From Gammaproteobacteria bacterium (lineage in GTDB: Bacteria; Pseudomonadota; Gammaproteobacteria; SZUA-229), in contig WFMW01000005.1 of the NCBI GenBank assembly GCA_015488885.1, positions 1 to 64,000 on the forward strand: 64,000 bases of DNA, read 5' to 3'. Position 1 is the first letter of the stretch; every line of letters begins with the position of its first letter. Shown one piece after another: positions 63,463 to 64,000 of this stretch. Under the pieces are notes generated by a model that saw only the letters and a program-made list of their open reading frames with translations, had not been told where the DNA came from and ran no database searches. The translations under genes and the position numbers were made by a program.

Positions 63463-63497
63463 TGAGACCTTTGCGCGTCTATCGTGCAAAGGTCTCA
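63463..63497. repeat. Perfect 12-bp inverted repeat TGAGACCTTTGC...GCAAAGGTCTCA
   Basis: Arms 63463-63474 and 63486-63497; related sequences at 53925, 58085 and 58240-58262. Confidence 0.8.
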
Positions 63498-63583
63498 ATG
63501 TAGTTTGCGGTTAGTGGTCATTGCTGTAAACTTGCGCCACATTATACATACAATTTCAGCAAGATTAACCCATGTTGTATAAC

Positions 63584-64000
63584 ATGAAAATACTTATTGT
63601 TCTTTTTTCTGTATTCATGGCATTTGCCAGTCAGCCGCTTTATGCCGCCTATGCAATGGGTATGGGCTATATACCAAAATACCCTGCTAATTTCAAACAC
63701 TTTGACTATGTTAATCCAAAGGCGCCCAAAGGTGGTAACCTGGTTATGGACGGGGTGGGTACCTTTGACAGTCTCAATCCCTATTTATTAAAAGGCATTG
63801 CTGCCGATGGTCTGGGAACGCTGGTATTTGAAAGTTTACTGGAAAAAAGTCTGGATGAACCTTTTAGTGAATATGGTCTACTTGCCGATGATTTTTATCT
63901 GGCAAAAGATAAATTATCGGTGACTTTTCATATTAATCCAGCGGCACGGTTTTCAAATGGTCAGCCAGTCACTGCGGCGGATGTCAAATATTCTTTTGAT
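63584..64000 (+). CDS. Peptide-type ABC transporter substrate-binding protein (YejA/SBP family 5-like), N-terminal part (truncated)
   Basis: Read by eye to the window end: MKILIVLFSVFMAFASQPLYA signal peptide, 'FDYVNPKAPKGGNL', 'FDSLNPYLLKG', 'FHINPAARFSNGQPVTAADVKYSFD'. Confidence 0.88.
   Translation, partial: MKILIVLFSVFMAFASQPLYAAYAMGMGYIPKYPANFKHFDYVNPKAPKGGNLVMDGVGTFDSLNPYLLKGIAADGLGTLVFESLLEKSLDEPFSEYGLLADDFYLAKDKLSVTFHINPAARFSNGQPVTAADVKYSFD

Overview
This 64 kb window is gammaproteobacterial chromosome, almost entirely housekeeping genes. Main blocks in order: trpB(partial)-trpA-accD-folC-dedD-cvpA-purF; a partial type II secretion cluster gspCDEF beside a lone EAL protein; metXW, yggU/yggT/proC; three consecutive PilT/PilU-type ATPases; pyrB/pyrC'/pyrR-ruvX-algH-tonB-apbE-gshB; a type IV pilus chemotaxis-like cluster pilGHIJ-chpA-chpC; rsmE-metF-ahcY behind an SAH riboswitch; a GGDEF-EAL protein; lexA-dinB; a Pro-Arg-His-Leu tRNA cluster; tig-clpP-clpX-lon-hupB; tRNA-Val/tRNA-Asp; ppiD, a DAACS symporter, fabI and the start of a peptide ABC substrate-binding protein. 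The most unusual signal is in the tRNA cluster (50.0-51.2 kb). Two 3'-partial copies, one of tRNA-Pro and one of tRNA-Arg, each carry the same 71-bp hairpin-chain sequence at exactly the same T-loop position, and a separate five-hairpin element follows tRNA-His. Several families of small dispersed palindromic/MITE-like repeats sit directly on stop codons or inside a coding N-terminus (ruvX). The lexA promoter carries a GTTC-N7-GTTC motif (alphaproteobacterial style) across the predicted start. No IS transposase, integrase, CRISPR array or prophage was seen. All calls come from reading the sequence; no database search was run.
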